NCBI GenBank assembly: GCA_025499705.1
Contig: JAFMVE010000006.1
Location: forward strand, 110,772-174,771
Reading direction: 5' to 3'
Source: Carboxylicivirga caseinilyticus
GTDB taxonomy: Bacteria > Bacteroidota > Bacteroidia > Bacteroidales > Marinilabiliaceae
Length of the DNA stretch: 64,000 nucleotides
Positions 1 through 8,467 of the stretch are shown here, piece by piece (the first letter of the stretch is position 1; each line of letters begins with the position of its first letter). Below the pieces are notes generated by a model. That model ran no database searches. It was not told the DNA's origin and was given only the letters and a program-made list of their open reading frames with translations. The translations under genes were made by a program, and so were the position numbers.

Positions 1-659
1 TTACTACCAAAACAGATGGATTTGATGATTTTGTTTTAGAATTGTCAAAGCAAGTGAGTCAAACCTCAGGAGCGCGAATGTTTAGCAATGGAGTATTGCG
101 TAACTATCAAATAAATGCTGATAAGGTTCTGTCTCATTCAACAGTTCAATTAGTAGCAAAAGGTATTGATGCTGATGCTGAAGTTGTACCTCCTGCAGTG
201 GCCACAGTTTCTGCTTCTGATTTTATAAAACACCCGCAGTTGCATGAAGAAGTGTTTGGTCCGTTTAGCTTGCTGGTTGTTTGTGATGATGATTCACAGT
301 TAGTAGAGGTATTAGCTAATTTAAAAGGACAGCTAACAGCAACTCTTCAAGCTGAAGAAGAGGAGTTAGGTAAGAATCAGGCATTAATTAATTTGTTGGT
401 TGAAAAGTGTGGAAGATTGCTGCTGAACGGGGTGCCAACAGGTGTTGAGGTAGGTGCGGCAATGCAACATGGGGGACCGTTCCCGGCATCCAGTGATTCG
501 CGATTTACGTCGGTAGGTGTTGATGCTATCAAGCGATTTGTTCGACCTGTTTGTTATCAGGATTTTCCCGATCATTTATTACCTCTGGAATTACAAAATG
601 GCAATCCTCTTTCTATCTGGCGCAGGGTTGATAACAAATGGACCAGAGAAGAGATTTAA
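1..659 (+). CDS. alpha-ketoglutaric semialdehyde dehydrogenase, C-terminal part (5' end outside window)
   Basis: The reading frame is already open at base 3 and runs to a stop at 657-659, so only the last ~218 residues of an aldehyde dehydrogenase are present. Family features seen are HEEVFGPF (the E-FGP motif of the ALDH fold) and, near the end, AMQHGGPFPASSDSRFTSVG followed by DAIKRFVRPV, which is characteristic of the NADP-type 2,5-dioxovalerate (ketoglutarate semialdehyde) dehydrogenases. The catalytic Glu/Cys region lies upstream of the window. The next two genes encode hydroxyproline epimerase and a D-amino-acid oxidoreductase. In that pathway this enzyme makes the last step, 2-ketoglutarate semialdehyde to 2-ketoglutarate. 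The deaminase (DapA family) expected between them is not in the window and may lie just upstream. Confidence 0.85.
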   Translation, partial: TTKTDGFDDFVLELSKQVSQTSGARMFSNGVLRNYQINADKVLSHSTVQLVAKGIDADAEVVPPAVATVSASDFIKHPQLHEEVFGPFSLLVVCDDDSQLVEVLANLKGQLTATLQAEEEELGKNQALINLLVEKCGRLLLNGVPTGVEVGAAMQHGGPFPASSDSRFTSVGVDAIKRFVRPVCYQDFPDHLLPLELQNGNPLSIWRRVDNKWTREEI

Positions 660-697
660 CTAATACACATAACTCTTAAACCTTTAACCATAAACAA

Positions 698-1714
698 ATG
701 GCGAAAAAAAAATTTTTTTGTATCGACGGACATACCTGCGGGAATCCAGTAAGAGTTGTGGCCGGTGGTGTTCCAAACCTTAAGGGGAAAAGCATATTCG
801 AAAAACGTGAGCATTTTTTAACGGAATATGATTGGATTCGAACGGGTTTGATGTTTGAACCACGGGGTCATGAACAGATGTCGGGAAGCATGATATTTGC
901 ACCTGAGAATCCTCAGAATGATGCAGGTATATTGTTTATCGAAACCAGTGGTTGCCTGCCCATGTGTGGTCATGGAACCATTGGAACCGTTACCATTGCC
1001 ATCGAAGAAGGCTTAATTACTCCACATACTCCCGGTGAATTGCGACTGGAAACGCCTGCAGGTCTTGTGTTGGCTAAGTACAAGCAAAATGAGAAAGGTA
1101 AGGTGGTTTCTGTAAAAATCATTAATGTTCCATCCTTTTTGTATAAAAAGGGCCTTACCATTGTGAGTCCTGATTTGGGTGAATTAACCGTTGATGTTGC
1201 TTACGGTGGAAACTTTTATGCCATTGTTGATGAACAGAAAAACTTCTCTGGATTACATCATTTTACTGCAGATGAGTTAATCTCATACAGTGGTGAAGTT
1301 AGGAGACTGTTGAATGAGAAATACAGTTTTGTACATCCTCAGAATGAAAAAATCAATGGATTGAGTCATGTGCTATGGACTGGTAATACTATTAGTGAAG
1401 AGGCAGATGCCCGTAATGCAGTGTTTTATGGAGAGAAAGCCATCGATCGTTGCCCTTGCGGAACAGGTACATCGGCTCGTATGGCTCAATGGTACTCATT
1501 GGGTAAACTGGAGGTTGGATCATCTTTTTTACATGAAAGTGTGATTGGCAGTCAGTTTATCGGTACGGTAGAATCGGACCTGAAGATTGGAGATTTTGAT
1601 GCCATAGTACCTGGTATTGAAGGCTGGGCTAAGATTACAGGATACAATCATATTATTATTGATGATGAGGATGATCCGTATGCATTTGGTTTCAGAGTAG
1701 TTGGTAAGTTATAG
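698..1714 (+). CDS. 4-hydroxyproline 2-epimerase (proline racemase family)
   Basis: A 338-residue protein of the proline racemase family. Both catalytic cysteines of the two-base mechanism are visible: C90 in PMCGHGTIG and C254 in RCPCGTGTSA. Having Cys at both sites points to an epimerase or racemase rather than the Thr-bearing hydroxyproline dehydratases. The reaction expected is trans-4-hydroxy-L-proline to cis-4-hydroxy-D-proline. It follows the semialdehyde dehydrogenase by 38 bp and precedes the FAD oxidoreductase by 3 bp, so the three probably form one operon for hydroxyproline use, for example from collagen-like protein. Proline racemase is the alternative, but the neighbours favour hydroxyproline. 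Confidence 0.88.
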   Translation: MAKKKFFCIDGHTCGNPVRVVAGGVPNLKGKSIFEKREHFLTEYDWIRTGLMFEPRGHEQMSGSMIFAPENPQNDAGILFIETSGCLPMCGHGTIGTVTIAIEEGLITPHTPGELRLETPAGLVLAKYKQNEKGKVVSVKIINVPSFLYKKGLTIVSPDLGELTVDVAYGGNFYAIVDEQKNFSGLHHFTADELISYSGEVRRLLNEKYSFVHPQNEKINGLSHVLWTGNTISEEADARNAVFYGEKAIDRCPCGTGTSARMAQWYSLGKLEVGSSFLHESVIGSQFIGTVESDLKIGDFDAIVPGIEGWAKITGYNHIIIDDEDDPYAFGFRVVGKL

Positions 1715-1717
1715 TCT

Positions 1718-2956
1718 ATGAAAAAGAAGGTATTAATTATCGGGGCCGGAGCTATTGGTCTCCATTGTGCCTATTATCTTCACGAAAAGGGTTGTGAAGT
1801 TGAGGTTGTTGAGGCAGCAGAGCAACAAGATGAAAGTGGATGCTCCTATGGGAACTGTGGGTTGATTGTCCCCAGCCACTTTGTACCAATGGCATCACCG
1901 GCAATGCTTCATCAAGGATTAAAAATGATTTTTGATTCGAAAAGTCCGGTTTATCTTCCATTACTAAGAAATATAAAAAATATTGGGTGGTTCTCCCGCT
2001 TCCTGCTGGCTGCGAATAAAAGCAAAGTAAAGAACGGTATTCCTGTCCTTTATCAGTTGAATAACGAAAGCCATAAATTATATCAAGAGTTGGATAAAAT
2101 ATCCAATCACAAAACTCAATATCAGCATAAAGGATTATTGATGATGTGCACTACTGATAAAGGATTGGATGAAGAAGCTGAGCTGACAAAAATTGCAGAT
2201 TCTTTAAACATTAATACCCATGTTTTAAGCTTGTCGGAAGTGTTGGAAAAGGAACCTCGTTTGTCGCTTGATATAAAAGGTGCGGTATTATATGAAAGTG
2301 ATGGAAATGTTTCTCCTGATAGTCATATGCGTTGGTTGAAGTCTTATCTTGAAGAGTCTGGCGTGGTTTTTCATTATGGAACAGCAACTGAAAAGATCAT
2401 GATAAATAAGGGGAGAATTAGCGGAGTAAAGGCAAAAGGTGAGACATTTTATGCAGATGATTATGTTTTGGCGGCTGGTGTTTATTCATCATTTATAGCC
2501 AGATCCATTGGATTATCTTTGCCTGTTATTGCCGGGAAAGGGTATAGTATTGATATACCATCAGAAGAAATACCATTAAAGACTCCGGCTATTTTATCAG
2601 AAGCCAAGGTTGCTTTAACTCCTTTGGGTCATAAGGTAAGGCTGGGAAGTGGAATGGAATTTGGCGGAAGAGTGGGTGAGTTAAGACTGAAACGAATACA
2701 ATCGATGCTAGATAAAACGAGTGCTGCAATTCCATCGATTCAACCAATGAGAGCCGAAAAACAAACCGTTTGGGAGGGGTTGAGACCTCTTAGTCCAACA
2801 GGTGTACCTTATATTGGTAAAAGTAAGGCATATAAGAACTTATTTGTGGCAGCAGGACATGCAATGATGGGAATGAGTCTGGCACCAATAACCGGTAAGT
2901 TAATTTCACAGCATGTGATGGGCGAAAAGCCAGATATTGATTTAGGAAGCTATTGA
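1718..2956 (+). CDS. FAD-dependent D-amino-acid (D-hydroxyproline) dehydrogenase, DadA-like
   Basis: A 412-residue oxidoreductase of the DAO/DadA fold. The N-terminus has the dinucleotide-binding GAGAIG motif followed by an acidic residue after the second strand (VEVVEA). A cofactor loop GCSYGNCGLIVPSHF resembles the DadA ANAG-IxPS segment, and a C-terminal GLRPLSPTGVPYIG / AAGHAMMGMSLAPITGKL segment closes the FAD site. It probably oxidises cis-4-hydroxy-D-proline made by the epimerase 3 bp upstream, passing electrons to the respiratory chain. The substrate is inferred from context. Its 3' end overlaps the convergent GGGP-synthase gene by 7 bp. Confidence 0.82.
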   Translation: MKKKVLIIGAGAIGLHCAYYLHEKGCEVEVVEAAEQQDESGCSYGNCGLIVPSHFVPMASPAMLHQGLKMIFDSKSPVYLPLLRNIKNIGWFSRFLLAANKSKVKNGIPVLYQLNNESHKLYQELDKISNHKTQYQHKGLLMMCTTDKGLDEEAELTKIADSLNINTHVLSLSEVLEKEPRLSLDIKGAVLYESDGNVSPDSHMRWLKSYLEESGVVFHYGTATEKIMINKGRISGVKAKGETFYADDYVLAAGVYSSFIARSIGLSLPVIAGKGYSIDIPSEEIPLKTPAILSEAKVALTPLGHKVRLGSGMEFGGRVGELRLKRIQSMLDKTSAAIPSIQPMRAEKQTVWEGLRPLSPTGVPYIGKSKAYKNLFVAAGHAMMGMSLAPITGKLISQHVMGEKPDIDLGSY

Positions 2957-3687
2957 TTGAATGATTTTATTACCTCACTAAACTCCTCAATTAACGAAAG
3001 GTCTTTTTCCAGAGCATTGCCTGTAACAATGATATCGGCACCGGCTTTACAGGCTGTTTCAATTTTTGATGAAGTGTTCAATCCTCCGCCAATCATTAAC
3101 GGAATATCTATTTGTTGTTTAACCGATGAGATCATTTCGGCAGAAACCGGATTTTTAGCTCCACTGCCGGCATCCATATAAATAAGTTTCATTCCCAGGT
3201 ATTGACCGGCCAGGGCAGTGGCGATGGCAATGTCATTCTTGTCGGCTGGAATAGGTAAGGTATGACTGATGTATTGAACAGAAGTAGTACAACCTCCGTC
3301 AATCAGTAAATACCCTGTCGAAATGGTTTCAGTATTGTTAGCCTTGATTAATGGAGCACTGGCCACATGGTGACTGATAAGATATTCCGGATTACGCCCC
3401 GAAAGAAGGGATAGAAACAGAACCGCATCAGCGTTGGATGCATATTGAGTTGAAGAACCGGGATATAAAACAACCGGTAAATGAATATGCTTCTTCAATT
3501 CATTAAGAAAGACATAAGTATCGGTACTCACAAGACTGCCACCAACCAGAAGTAAATCGGGTGTGACACGATCTAATAAAGCAGATAGTGATTTCATCTG
3601 TTCAGTTCCGAATTTATCTGGATCGAGCAGTAAGGCAAGTTGTTTTTTCTGTTGCTTGAAATTATCTGATATCTGCTTATAAATCAT
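2950..3687 (-). CDS. geranylgeranylglyceryl/heptaprenylglyceryl phosphate synthase family protein
   Basis: A 245-residue TIM-barrel protein of the GGGPS/PcrB family. Visible motifs are ALLLDPDK near the N-terminus (phosphate and Mg site), LYPGSS, YLLIDGG, IYMDAGSGA and the closing IGGGLNTSSK and IVTGNALEKD phosphate-gripping loops. The family joins glycerol-1-phosphate to a polyprenyl diphosphate, the first step to archaeal-type ether lipids. Bacteroidota members are known, but their physiological product is poorly understood. The start overlaps the end of the phosphopantetheinyl transferase gene by 11 bp, so the two are probably co-translated. Confidence 0.85.
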   Translation of the reverse strand: MIYKQISDNFKQQKKQLALLLDPDKFGTEQMKSLSALLDRVTPDLLLVGGSLVSTDTYVFLNELKKHIHLPVVLYPGSSTQYASNADAVLFLSLLSGRNPEYLISHHVASAPLIKANNTETISTGYLLIDGGCTTSVQYISHTLPIPADKNDIAIATALAGQYLGMKLIYMDAGSGAKNPVSAEMISSVKQQIDIPLMIGGGLNTSSKIETACKAGADIIVTGNALEKDLSLIEEFSEVIKSFNQ

Positions 3688-4321
3688 TTTTGTTGTTTAG
3701 ATGATATACTAATGCGTAATCGGGTGTTATTTCGTAATCAAGAATCAGATCCTGATCGTGTTGTTTGTAACTACAATGCGAATTGAATTCTCCTCTTTCA
3801 CAAATATTAAAAGCATTAATGCGGAAATGTTCTTTAAAAACCACTCCCCATTCGTCAAAGTATTTGTATAATGTTTCTTTAGCAGACCAGATTAAAGTCA
3901 GGAAGTTAACTTTCTCTTTGTCTGTAATAAATTGCCATTCTTCATCATGAACAAAGCGGGATGCTGCTTTTTCGACGCGTGGAGAACAAATTTCAATATC
4001 CAGAGCCGTTGGGTGGTCTGATATGCTAACAGCTACAAAATTAGTAGCATGTGAGATGCTGATGTGCTTTGATTGATTAACCAGAAATGGTTTACCGTTA
4101 TCAGTATAGTTTATTTGTGGGTAATCGTTAATGAATTGCTGTAGTATGATTCGGGAGCAAATCCATTCTTTCTTGCGTTTATCCAGTTTAAATGTATCAA
4201 ATACCTGTTGATCAGTATTAGATAAATCAATCATTTCAAGCAACTCGTCGAGACTCTCTGTTAAATGCCAGATAGCCACTTTGCCCTGTGTGTTTTTCTC
4301 TATTATTCTCTCCAGTGGCAT
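3677..4321 (-). CDS. 4'-phosphopantetheinyl transferase superfamily protein
   Basis: A 214-residue Sfp/AcpT-type transferase. The signature metal-binding segment is ALDIEICSP (the acidic pair of the family's G-[VI]-D-x-E motif, here with LDIE), with the second site at WSAKETLYKYF (W-x-x-KE-x-x-x-K). An upstream SISHATNFVAVSIS matches the substrate-binding SHS-like segment. It would transfer phosphopantetheine from CoA to carrier proteins. It lies 7 bp after gldD and overlaps the GGGPS gene, ending the mutY-ssb-gldE-gldD run. Which carrier protein it serves cannot be told from the window. Confidence 0.85.
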   Translation of the reverse strand: MPLERIIEKNTQGKVAIWHLTESLDELLEMIDLSNTDQQVFDTFKLDKRKKEWICSRIILQQFINDYPQINYTDNGKPFLVNQSKHISISHATNFVAVSISDHPTALDIEICSPRVEKAASRFVHDEEWQFITDKEKVNFLTLIWSAKETLYKYFDEWGVVFKEHFRINAFNICERGEFNSHCSYKQHDQDLILDYEITPDYALVYHLNNKNDL

Positions 4322-4328
4322 CGTTCAG

Positions 4329-4919
4329 TTATTTCCATTCAATACTTTCGATAAGATGCTCAATGTCTTCCTTCACAAATTGAATAACAGGAGCCAGCGA
4401 ATCTTTGTTAGGTACCGTATTAAAATATAACGAACCTCTTAAAAAATGCTTTGTGCTGTCGGTTACAAAAAACTGGAAAGGAGAAGCCGCATTGCCTTTG
4501 ATTTCGTATAAAACACCCATCACTTGTTTATCAGGATTTTCGAAATATCGCTCATTAATGGCATCTGCCTTAATGCTATGCTTATAAGCCAACTTACGAC
4601 TATCTTCCAATAAATCGTAAAAACGGTCGCCAACTGTTTTGTAGCTTAAATGAATTTGCCCGTTTAAGGTTGGGAACGATACATTACACCAATATGCCTC
4701 AGCGTCTGGTAAAGTGTCGGCCACTATTTTGGCATATTCAGGATATTCAAATTTATATGGGTAAGTGGAGTCGAATAACTGGTAACTGTGTTCAGGAAAT
4801 TCTATTCTAAAATACCCTCTTGGTTTTGGAGATTGGTGTCCCCTGCATGATGCCAGAATCGCAATTAAGGTTATCGCAAATAATGATAACATTACTGAAT
4901 TAGTCCATCCTCTTCTCAT
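4329..4919 (-). CDS. gldD: gliding motility lipoprotein GldD
   Basis: A 196-residue lipoprotein. The N-terminus has a hydrophobic stretch ending in ILASC, a good lipobox with Cys25, then KPRGYFRIEFPEHSY, the conserved start of GldD. GldD is one of the lipoproteins needed for gliding and for the type IX secretion system in Bacteroidota. Its start codon overlaps the gldE stop by 4 bp (ATGA), which suggests translational coupling. Presence here does not prove the strain glides, because gldD/gldE occur in many non-gliding relatives. Confidence 0.92.
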   Translation of the reverse strand: MRRGWTNSVMLSLFAITLIAILASCRGHQSPKPRGYFRIEFPEHSYQLFDSTYPYKFEYPEYAKIVADTLPDAEAYWCNVSFPTLNGQIHLSYKTVGDRFYDLLEDSRKLAYKHSIKADAINERYFENPDKQVMGVLYEIKGNAASPFQFFVTDSTKHFLRGSLYFNTVPNKDSLAPVIQFVKEDIEHLIESIEWK

Positions 4920-6247
4920 TTCTTTTTCTCCTTTTTCAACTCAAATTTTATCCTCTTAATCCTTCGGTTATCAACCGATAAAACAGTGAAGATAAATTTC
5001 TTGTATTCAATCTTTTCGTTCTTTTGAGGTATTTCACCTTTCAGTTCAAGAATCAGACCGGCAAGTGTTTCAGCTTCGCCTCTTACATCATCAAATGAAT
5101 CCTCTTCGGTGTTGGTGGCTTTATGGAAATCGTTAATTTGAGTTTTAGCTTCAAAACTATAGGATCCGTCCGGAAGGATGGTGTAAAAATCTTCATCATC
5201 ATCCAACTCGTCATTGATGTCACCAACAATTTCTTCCAGAATATCCTCAAGTGTTACAATGCCTGATGTACCTCCATACTCATCAACCACAATGGCCATA
5301 TGAATCTTTCTTGATTGGAATTCATCCAGTAAGTCATTCAGCATTTTTGTTTCCGGAACATAATAGGCTTCCCTGATAAGTTTCTGCCAATTAAAATCAG
5401 GATCATTATCTAAATGAGCCAGTAAGTCTTTTACGTATAAAACTCCTTTAACATTATCAGGAGTATCTTCGAAAACGGGTATGCGCGAATAACCTGAATC
5501 AATAATGGTTTGTAATACTTTGTTGTAGTCACTTTTTATCTCAACATCGATCACATCTACTCGAGCTGTCATTATTTCATCCACATTGATGTTACCGAAC
5601 TTAACAATTCCTTGTAATATCTCTTTTTCCTCGGTAATATCGTTACCTGTTAATTCAAGTGCATGAGAGATGTCGTCCATTGAAAGGTTATTCAATCTAC
5701 GCGATAACCTGCGATTAACAAATCCAGTTGATTTGGTCAGTATCAGGCTAAGCGGACTAAGAATCTTTGTAAGAATCCATAATGGATAAGCCATCAGGCC
5801 GGCAAACATTAAAGGTGATTTAGAAGCATACACTTTAGGTAATATTTCACCAAAGAACAATATTATTGATGTGATGAAAATAATCTCAATGAGTATCTGA
5901 ATCAAGCTGTTGCCATTAAATACAATCAGTTCACTTGTAATGAATGAGGTTAGTATTACTATTGCAACATTAACAAAGTTATTGCCAATCAGAATTGTTG
6001 CCAGTAAAGTCTCTTTGTCATCAAGGTGGTCTAAAATAAGTTTATTTTTTCTCGAATTTTTCTCTTTTAGCTTGTCCAGATCAATAGGTTCAAGCGAGAA
6101 ATATGCAACTTCAGAACCAGAAATCAGTCCTGAAGACAACAAGAAAAAGAGGTTTAAGAGAATGGCAAACGCAGTACTTACCGAAAAAGGTAGAAAATCA
6201 ATTCCTACGCTTGCCTGCATTATAAGGGGAATACTATCAGCTTCCAA
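4916..6247 (-). CDS. gldE: gliding motility-associated protein GldE (CorC/HlyC family)
   Basis: A 443-residue membrane protein. It has an N-terminal DUF21 region with about four hydrophobic segments (residues ~15-175), paired CBS domains (about 200-330, including GYSRIPVFEDTPDNVKGVLYVKD and MAIVVDEYGGTSGIVTLEDILEEIVGDI) and a C-terminal CorC-HlyC domain. It is the standard partner of gldD, which it overlaps by 4 bp, and it lies 21 bp after ssb. The family resembles Mg/Co transport-associated proteins, and its molecular role in gliding is unclear. The hemolysin-C name used for paralogues should not be read as toxin function. Confidence 0.92.
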   Translation of the reverse strand: MEADSIPLIMQASVGIDFLPFSVSTAFAILLNLFFLLSSGLISGSEVAYFSLEPIDLDKLKEKNSRKNKLILDHLDDKETLLATILIGNNFVNVAIVILTSFITSELIVFNGNSLIQILIEIIFITSIILFFGEILPKVYASKSPLMFAGLMAYPLWILTKILSPLSLILTKSTGFVNRRLSRRLNNLSMDDISHALELTGNDITEEKEILQGIVKFGNINVDEIMTARVDVIDVEIKSDYNKVLQTIIDSGYSRIPVFEDTPDNVKGVLYVKDLLAHLDNDPDFNWQKLIREAYYVPETKMLNDLLDEFQSRKIHMAIVVDEYGGTSGIVTLEDILEEIVGDINDELDDDEDFYTILPDGSYSFEAKTQINDFHKATNTEEDSFDDVRGEAETLAGLILELKGEIPQKNEKIEYKKFIFTVLSVDNRRIKRIKFELKKEKKK

Positions 6248-6268
6248 TCAATATCTATTTAAATTGAA

Positions 6269-6736
6269 CTAAAATGGTAGATCATCCGTTTCATCTTCCT
6301 TCAAAAAATCATCGTTTTGAGGAGGGGAAGAAATTGGCTGTGATTGAGGCGTTGTAGATTGTTGGCTACCCATTCCGGAATCACCATTATTGGCACCGTC
6401 ACCTCGTCTTCCTAATAATTGCAAATTATCGGCATATATCTCAGTTACATAACGCTTATTTCCATCTTTGTCGTCGTATGAACGTGTCCTGAGCTTTCCT
6501 TCAATATAGATCTGAGTACCTTTTTTTACATAACTTTCAACTACTTTGGCTAAGCCTCTCCATACAACAATGTTATGCCATTCGGTCCTGTCCGGAATTT
6601 CCTGTCCATTACGTGTGGTATAACCTCGTTCGGTAGTTGCCAGCGGAAAATTTGCTACAGCACCATCGTTTTCGAAGTGTCTTACTTCAGGATCTTTCCC
6701 TACGTTTCCTACTAAAATTACTTTATTAACCGACAT
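6269..6736 (-). CDS. ssb: single-stranded DNA-binding protein
   Basis: A 155-residue SSB. The OB fold starts MSVNKVILVGNVGKDPEVRH and includes the typical RTEWHNIVVWRGLAKVVESYVKKG segment (tryptophans for ssDNA stacking). A low-complexity Gln/Ser/Pro linker follows, and the acidic tip DETDDLPF is the partner-recruiting tail. It coats single-stranded DNA in replication and repair. Lying between mutY and gldE is usual in this phylum. Confidence 0.96.
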   Translation of the reverse strand: MSVNKVILVGNVGKDPEVRHFENDGAVANFPLATTERGYTTRNGQEIPDRTEWHNIVVWRGLAKVVESYVKKGTQIYIEGKLRTRSYDDKDGNKRYVTEIYADNLQLLGRRGDGANNGDSGMGSQQSTTPQSQPISSPPQNDDFLKEDETDDLPF

Positions 6737-6794
6737 TATATGTTTATTAAATTTGCGAATTTAAAAGTACAAAACTTTCAATTTAAAACAAACG

Positions 6795-7838
6795 TTACTC
6801 TTTTTTGTATCCGGGTATATTTTGTTCGTTAAAAAAGTTAACAACTAATTGTGGAAATGGATAATTAATGCATTCAGCTTTTTTTACTGTTTGATAATCA
6901 TTGATGCCAAGTTTTTCTATTGCATTTGTCGTTGTCAGGAAAAAGCTTGAATGAATAATCTGATGACTCAGTATATGTTTGGTCTCATTCAATAATTTAA
7001 CCTTTTCATTTATTTGCTTTTTGAAAAAGTTGGCAGAAAGTTTCTTTTCAGACTCTATTAATGGTAACTGATAGAGATTTTGCCAAATATCTTTTCCATT
7101 TCGTTGTTGTATATATAAGGTATCTGTTTCGTCGACTAAAAAATAGTTGAAGTATCGGTGTCGTTGGCTAATCTTCTTGCTTTTTACCGGAAGGTTGGGT
7201 ATTTGACCTGTAAGAAAAGCCACACAGTCCGTTTGAAAAGGACATTGATCACACTCCGGAGATTGAGCCTTGCAGATAACAGCTCCCATTTCCATCATAG
7301 CCTGATTATGGTGTGCCGGTTCATTAGTGTTTAATAATTCATTGGCAAGTTCGGTAAAGCGTTTTTTTCCTTCGGTTGAGTCAATGGGTGTGTCTATTCC
7401 TTTTATTCTTGATATGAATCTATAGACATTACCGTCTAAAACAGCATATGGTAACTGAAAAGCAAAAGAAGCTATGGCAGCTGCAGTATAAGTACCAATA
7501 CCTTTTAAATTAAGAATCTCTTTATAGGTGTTCGGAAATTGAGAATTGTGTTTTTCAACAATTGTTTTAGCCGCCTGATGTAAATTTCTGGCCCTGGAGT
7601 AATAACCTAAACCCTGCCACAATCGGAGTACCTGTTCCTCATTGGCCTGTGCAAGTGATTGTACATTAGGAAAGTTATCAATGAAACGATGATAATAATC
7701 TAAACCTTGTGCAACACGGGTTTGCTGAAGTATGATTTCTGATATCCAAATTTTATATGGATCAGTGGTTTGGCGCCAGGGAAGGTTCCTGTAATTGTTA
7801 TTATACCAGTCAAGCAATCGTGTTCCGAAATCCGTCAT
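6795..7838 (-). CDS. mutY: A/G-specific adenine glycosylase MutY
   Basis: About 347 residues with an endonuclease III-like fold: helix-hairpin-helix LNLKGIGTYTAAAIASFAF, the catalytic Asp in VLDGNVYRF, and the 4Fe-4S cluster cysteines C-X6-C-X2-C-X5-C in ICKAQSPECDQCPFQTDCVAF. A C-terminal NUDIX-like domain for 8-oxoG recognition follows. It removes adenine mispaired with 8-oxoguanine. An in-frame ATG lies 18 bp further upstream (7856), but the family usually begins close to the MTDFGTRLLDWY sequence used here. It is the first gene of the mutY-ssb-gldE-gldD group and is divergent from HU. Confidence 0.93.
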   Translation of the reverse strand: MTDFGTRLLDWYNNNYRNLPWRQTTDPYKIWISEIILQQTRVAQGLDYYHRFIDNFPNVQSLAQANEEQVLRLWQGLGYYSRARNLHQAAKTIVEKHNSQFPNTYKEILNLKGIGTYTAAAIASFAFQLPYAVLDGNVYRFISRIKGIDTPIDSTEGKKRFTELANELLNTNEPAHHNQAMMEMGAVICKAQSPECDQCPFQTDCVAFLTGQIPNLPVKSKKISQRHRYFNYFLVDETDTLYIQQRNGKDIWQNLYQLPLIESEKKLSANFFKKQINEKVKLLNETKHILSHQIIHSSFFLTTTNAIEKLGINDYQTVKKAECINYPFPQLVVNFFNEQNIPGYKKE

Positions 7839-7893
7839 TATTAAAATTTTAAGCAAAAATAATCGTTTTGTTTTTTTTTATTGAGATTTCATT

Positions 7894-7901
7894 TATCTTT
7901 G
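7894..7901 (+). promoter_or_regulatory. candidate -7 box (TATCTTTG) of the HU promoter
   Basis: TATCTTTG matches the Bacteroidota -7 consensus TAnnTTTG exactly and lies 60 bp upstream of the HU start. A possible -33 TTTG at 7867-7870 gives a 23-bp spacer, slightly long. The call is by pattern only. Confidence 0.5.
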
Positions 7902-7961
7902 CAATCTGAATTTTAGAGAATTAGCTGTAAATAATTGATAATTAAATAATTTTAAGAGAAA

Positions 7962-8246
7962 ATGACAAAGGCTGATATTGTAAACGAAATTTCGAAAAAT
8001 ACTGGAATTGAGAAAGTTACTGTTCAGAAGACTGTTGAAGCCTTCATGGACACTATTAAAGGTTCATTAGTGAAAGGTAAAAATGTGTATTTGAGAGGTT
8101 TTGGGTCTTTCGTAGTGAGAAAAAGAGCAGAAAAGACTGCACGTAATATTTCTAAGAATACTACTATTATTATTCCAGAGCACTTTATTCCTTCATTCAA
8201 GCCTTCTAAGAGCTTTGTTACAAAAGTGAAGAATAACGTAAAGTAA
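7962..8246 (+). CDS. HU family DNA-binding protein
   Basis: A 94-residue HU/IHF-type histone-like protein. It starts MTKADIVNEISKNTGIEK, and the DNA-binding arm begins at LRGFGSFVVRKRAEKTARNI, with an unusual Ile-rich tip (NTTIIIPEH) where most HUs have NPxTG. The C-terminal FKPSKSF is typical. It bends and compacts DNA. It lies 25 bp before a tiny basic-protein gene and shares its terminator, so the two are likely one transcript. Confidence 0.93.
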   Translation: MTKADIVNEISKNTGIEKVTVQKTVEAFMDTIKGSLVKGKNVYLRGFGSFVVRKRAEKTARNISKNTTIIIPEHFIPSFKPSKSFVTKVKNNVK

Positions 8247-8271
8247 GTATAACCAATTAAAACGTGAAACC

Positions 8272-8364
8272 ATGCCAAGTGGAAAAAAACGTAAAAGACA
8301 TAAGATGGCTACGCACAAGCGTAAGAAAAGACTAAGAAAAAACCGTCATAAGAAGAAGAAATAA
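8272..8364 (+). CDS. 30-residue highly basic protein, mS38/bS22-like (AURKAIP1/COX24 domain)
   Basis: The ORF encodes 30 residues beginning MPSGKKRKRHKMATHKRKK and ending in HKKKK; more than half are Lys, Arg or His. The KRHKMxTHKRKKRLRKxRHK core is the one I recognise from the AURKAIP1/COX24 (mitochondrial mS38) family, whose mycobacterial relative bS22 is a small-subunit ribosomal protein. Bacteroidota carry the same short protein. It starts 25 bp after the HU stop and ends 25 bp before a strong terminator, so it would be expressed with HU. A ribosomal role is inferred from the family. Confidence 0.82.
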   Translation: MPSGKKRKRHKMATHKRKKRLRKNRHKKKK

Positions 8365-8389
8365 ATTTCTTTAGTCTAAGAAAAATTAG

Positions 8390-8430
8390 CAAACAGAAAG
8401 TGTTTCACTTTCTGTTTGTTGTTTGTATTT
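8390..8430 (+). terminator. intrinsic terminator after the HU-small basic protein unit
   Basis: A perfect 13-bp stem, CAAACAGAAAGTG (8390-8402) with CACTTTCTGTTTG (8406-8418), has a TTT loop and is followed by a T-rich tract. Its position argues against starting the RNase G gene at the upstream in-frame codon at 8423, which lies just past the stem. Confidence 0.85.
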
Positions 8431-8467
8431 ATATACAACGATCTTTGAAATAAATTGCGATCATATA

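Noticed and set aside
8024..8278. Minus-strand ORF covering HU
   Set aside because: It is antisense to a clear HU gene and has no plausible start signal or family.
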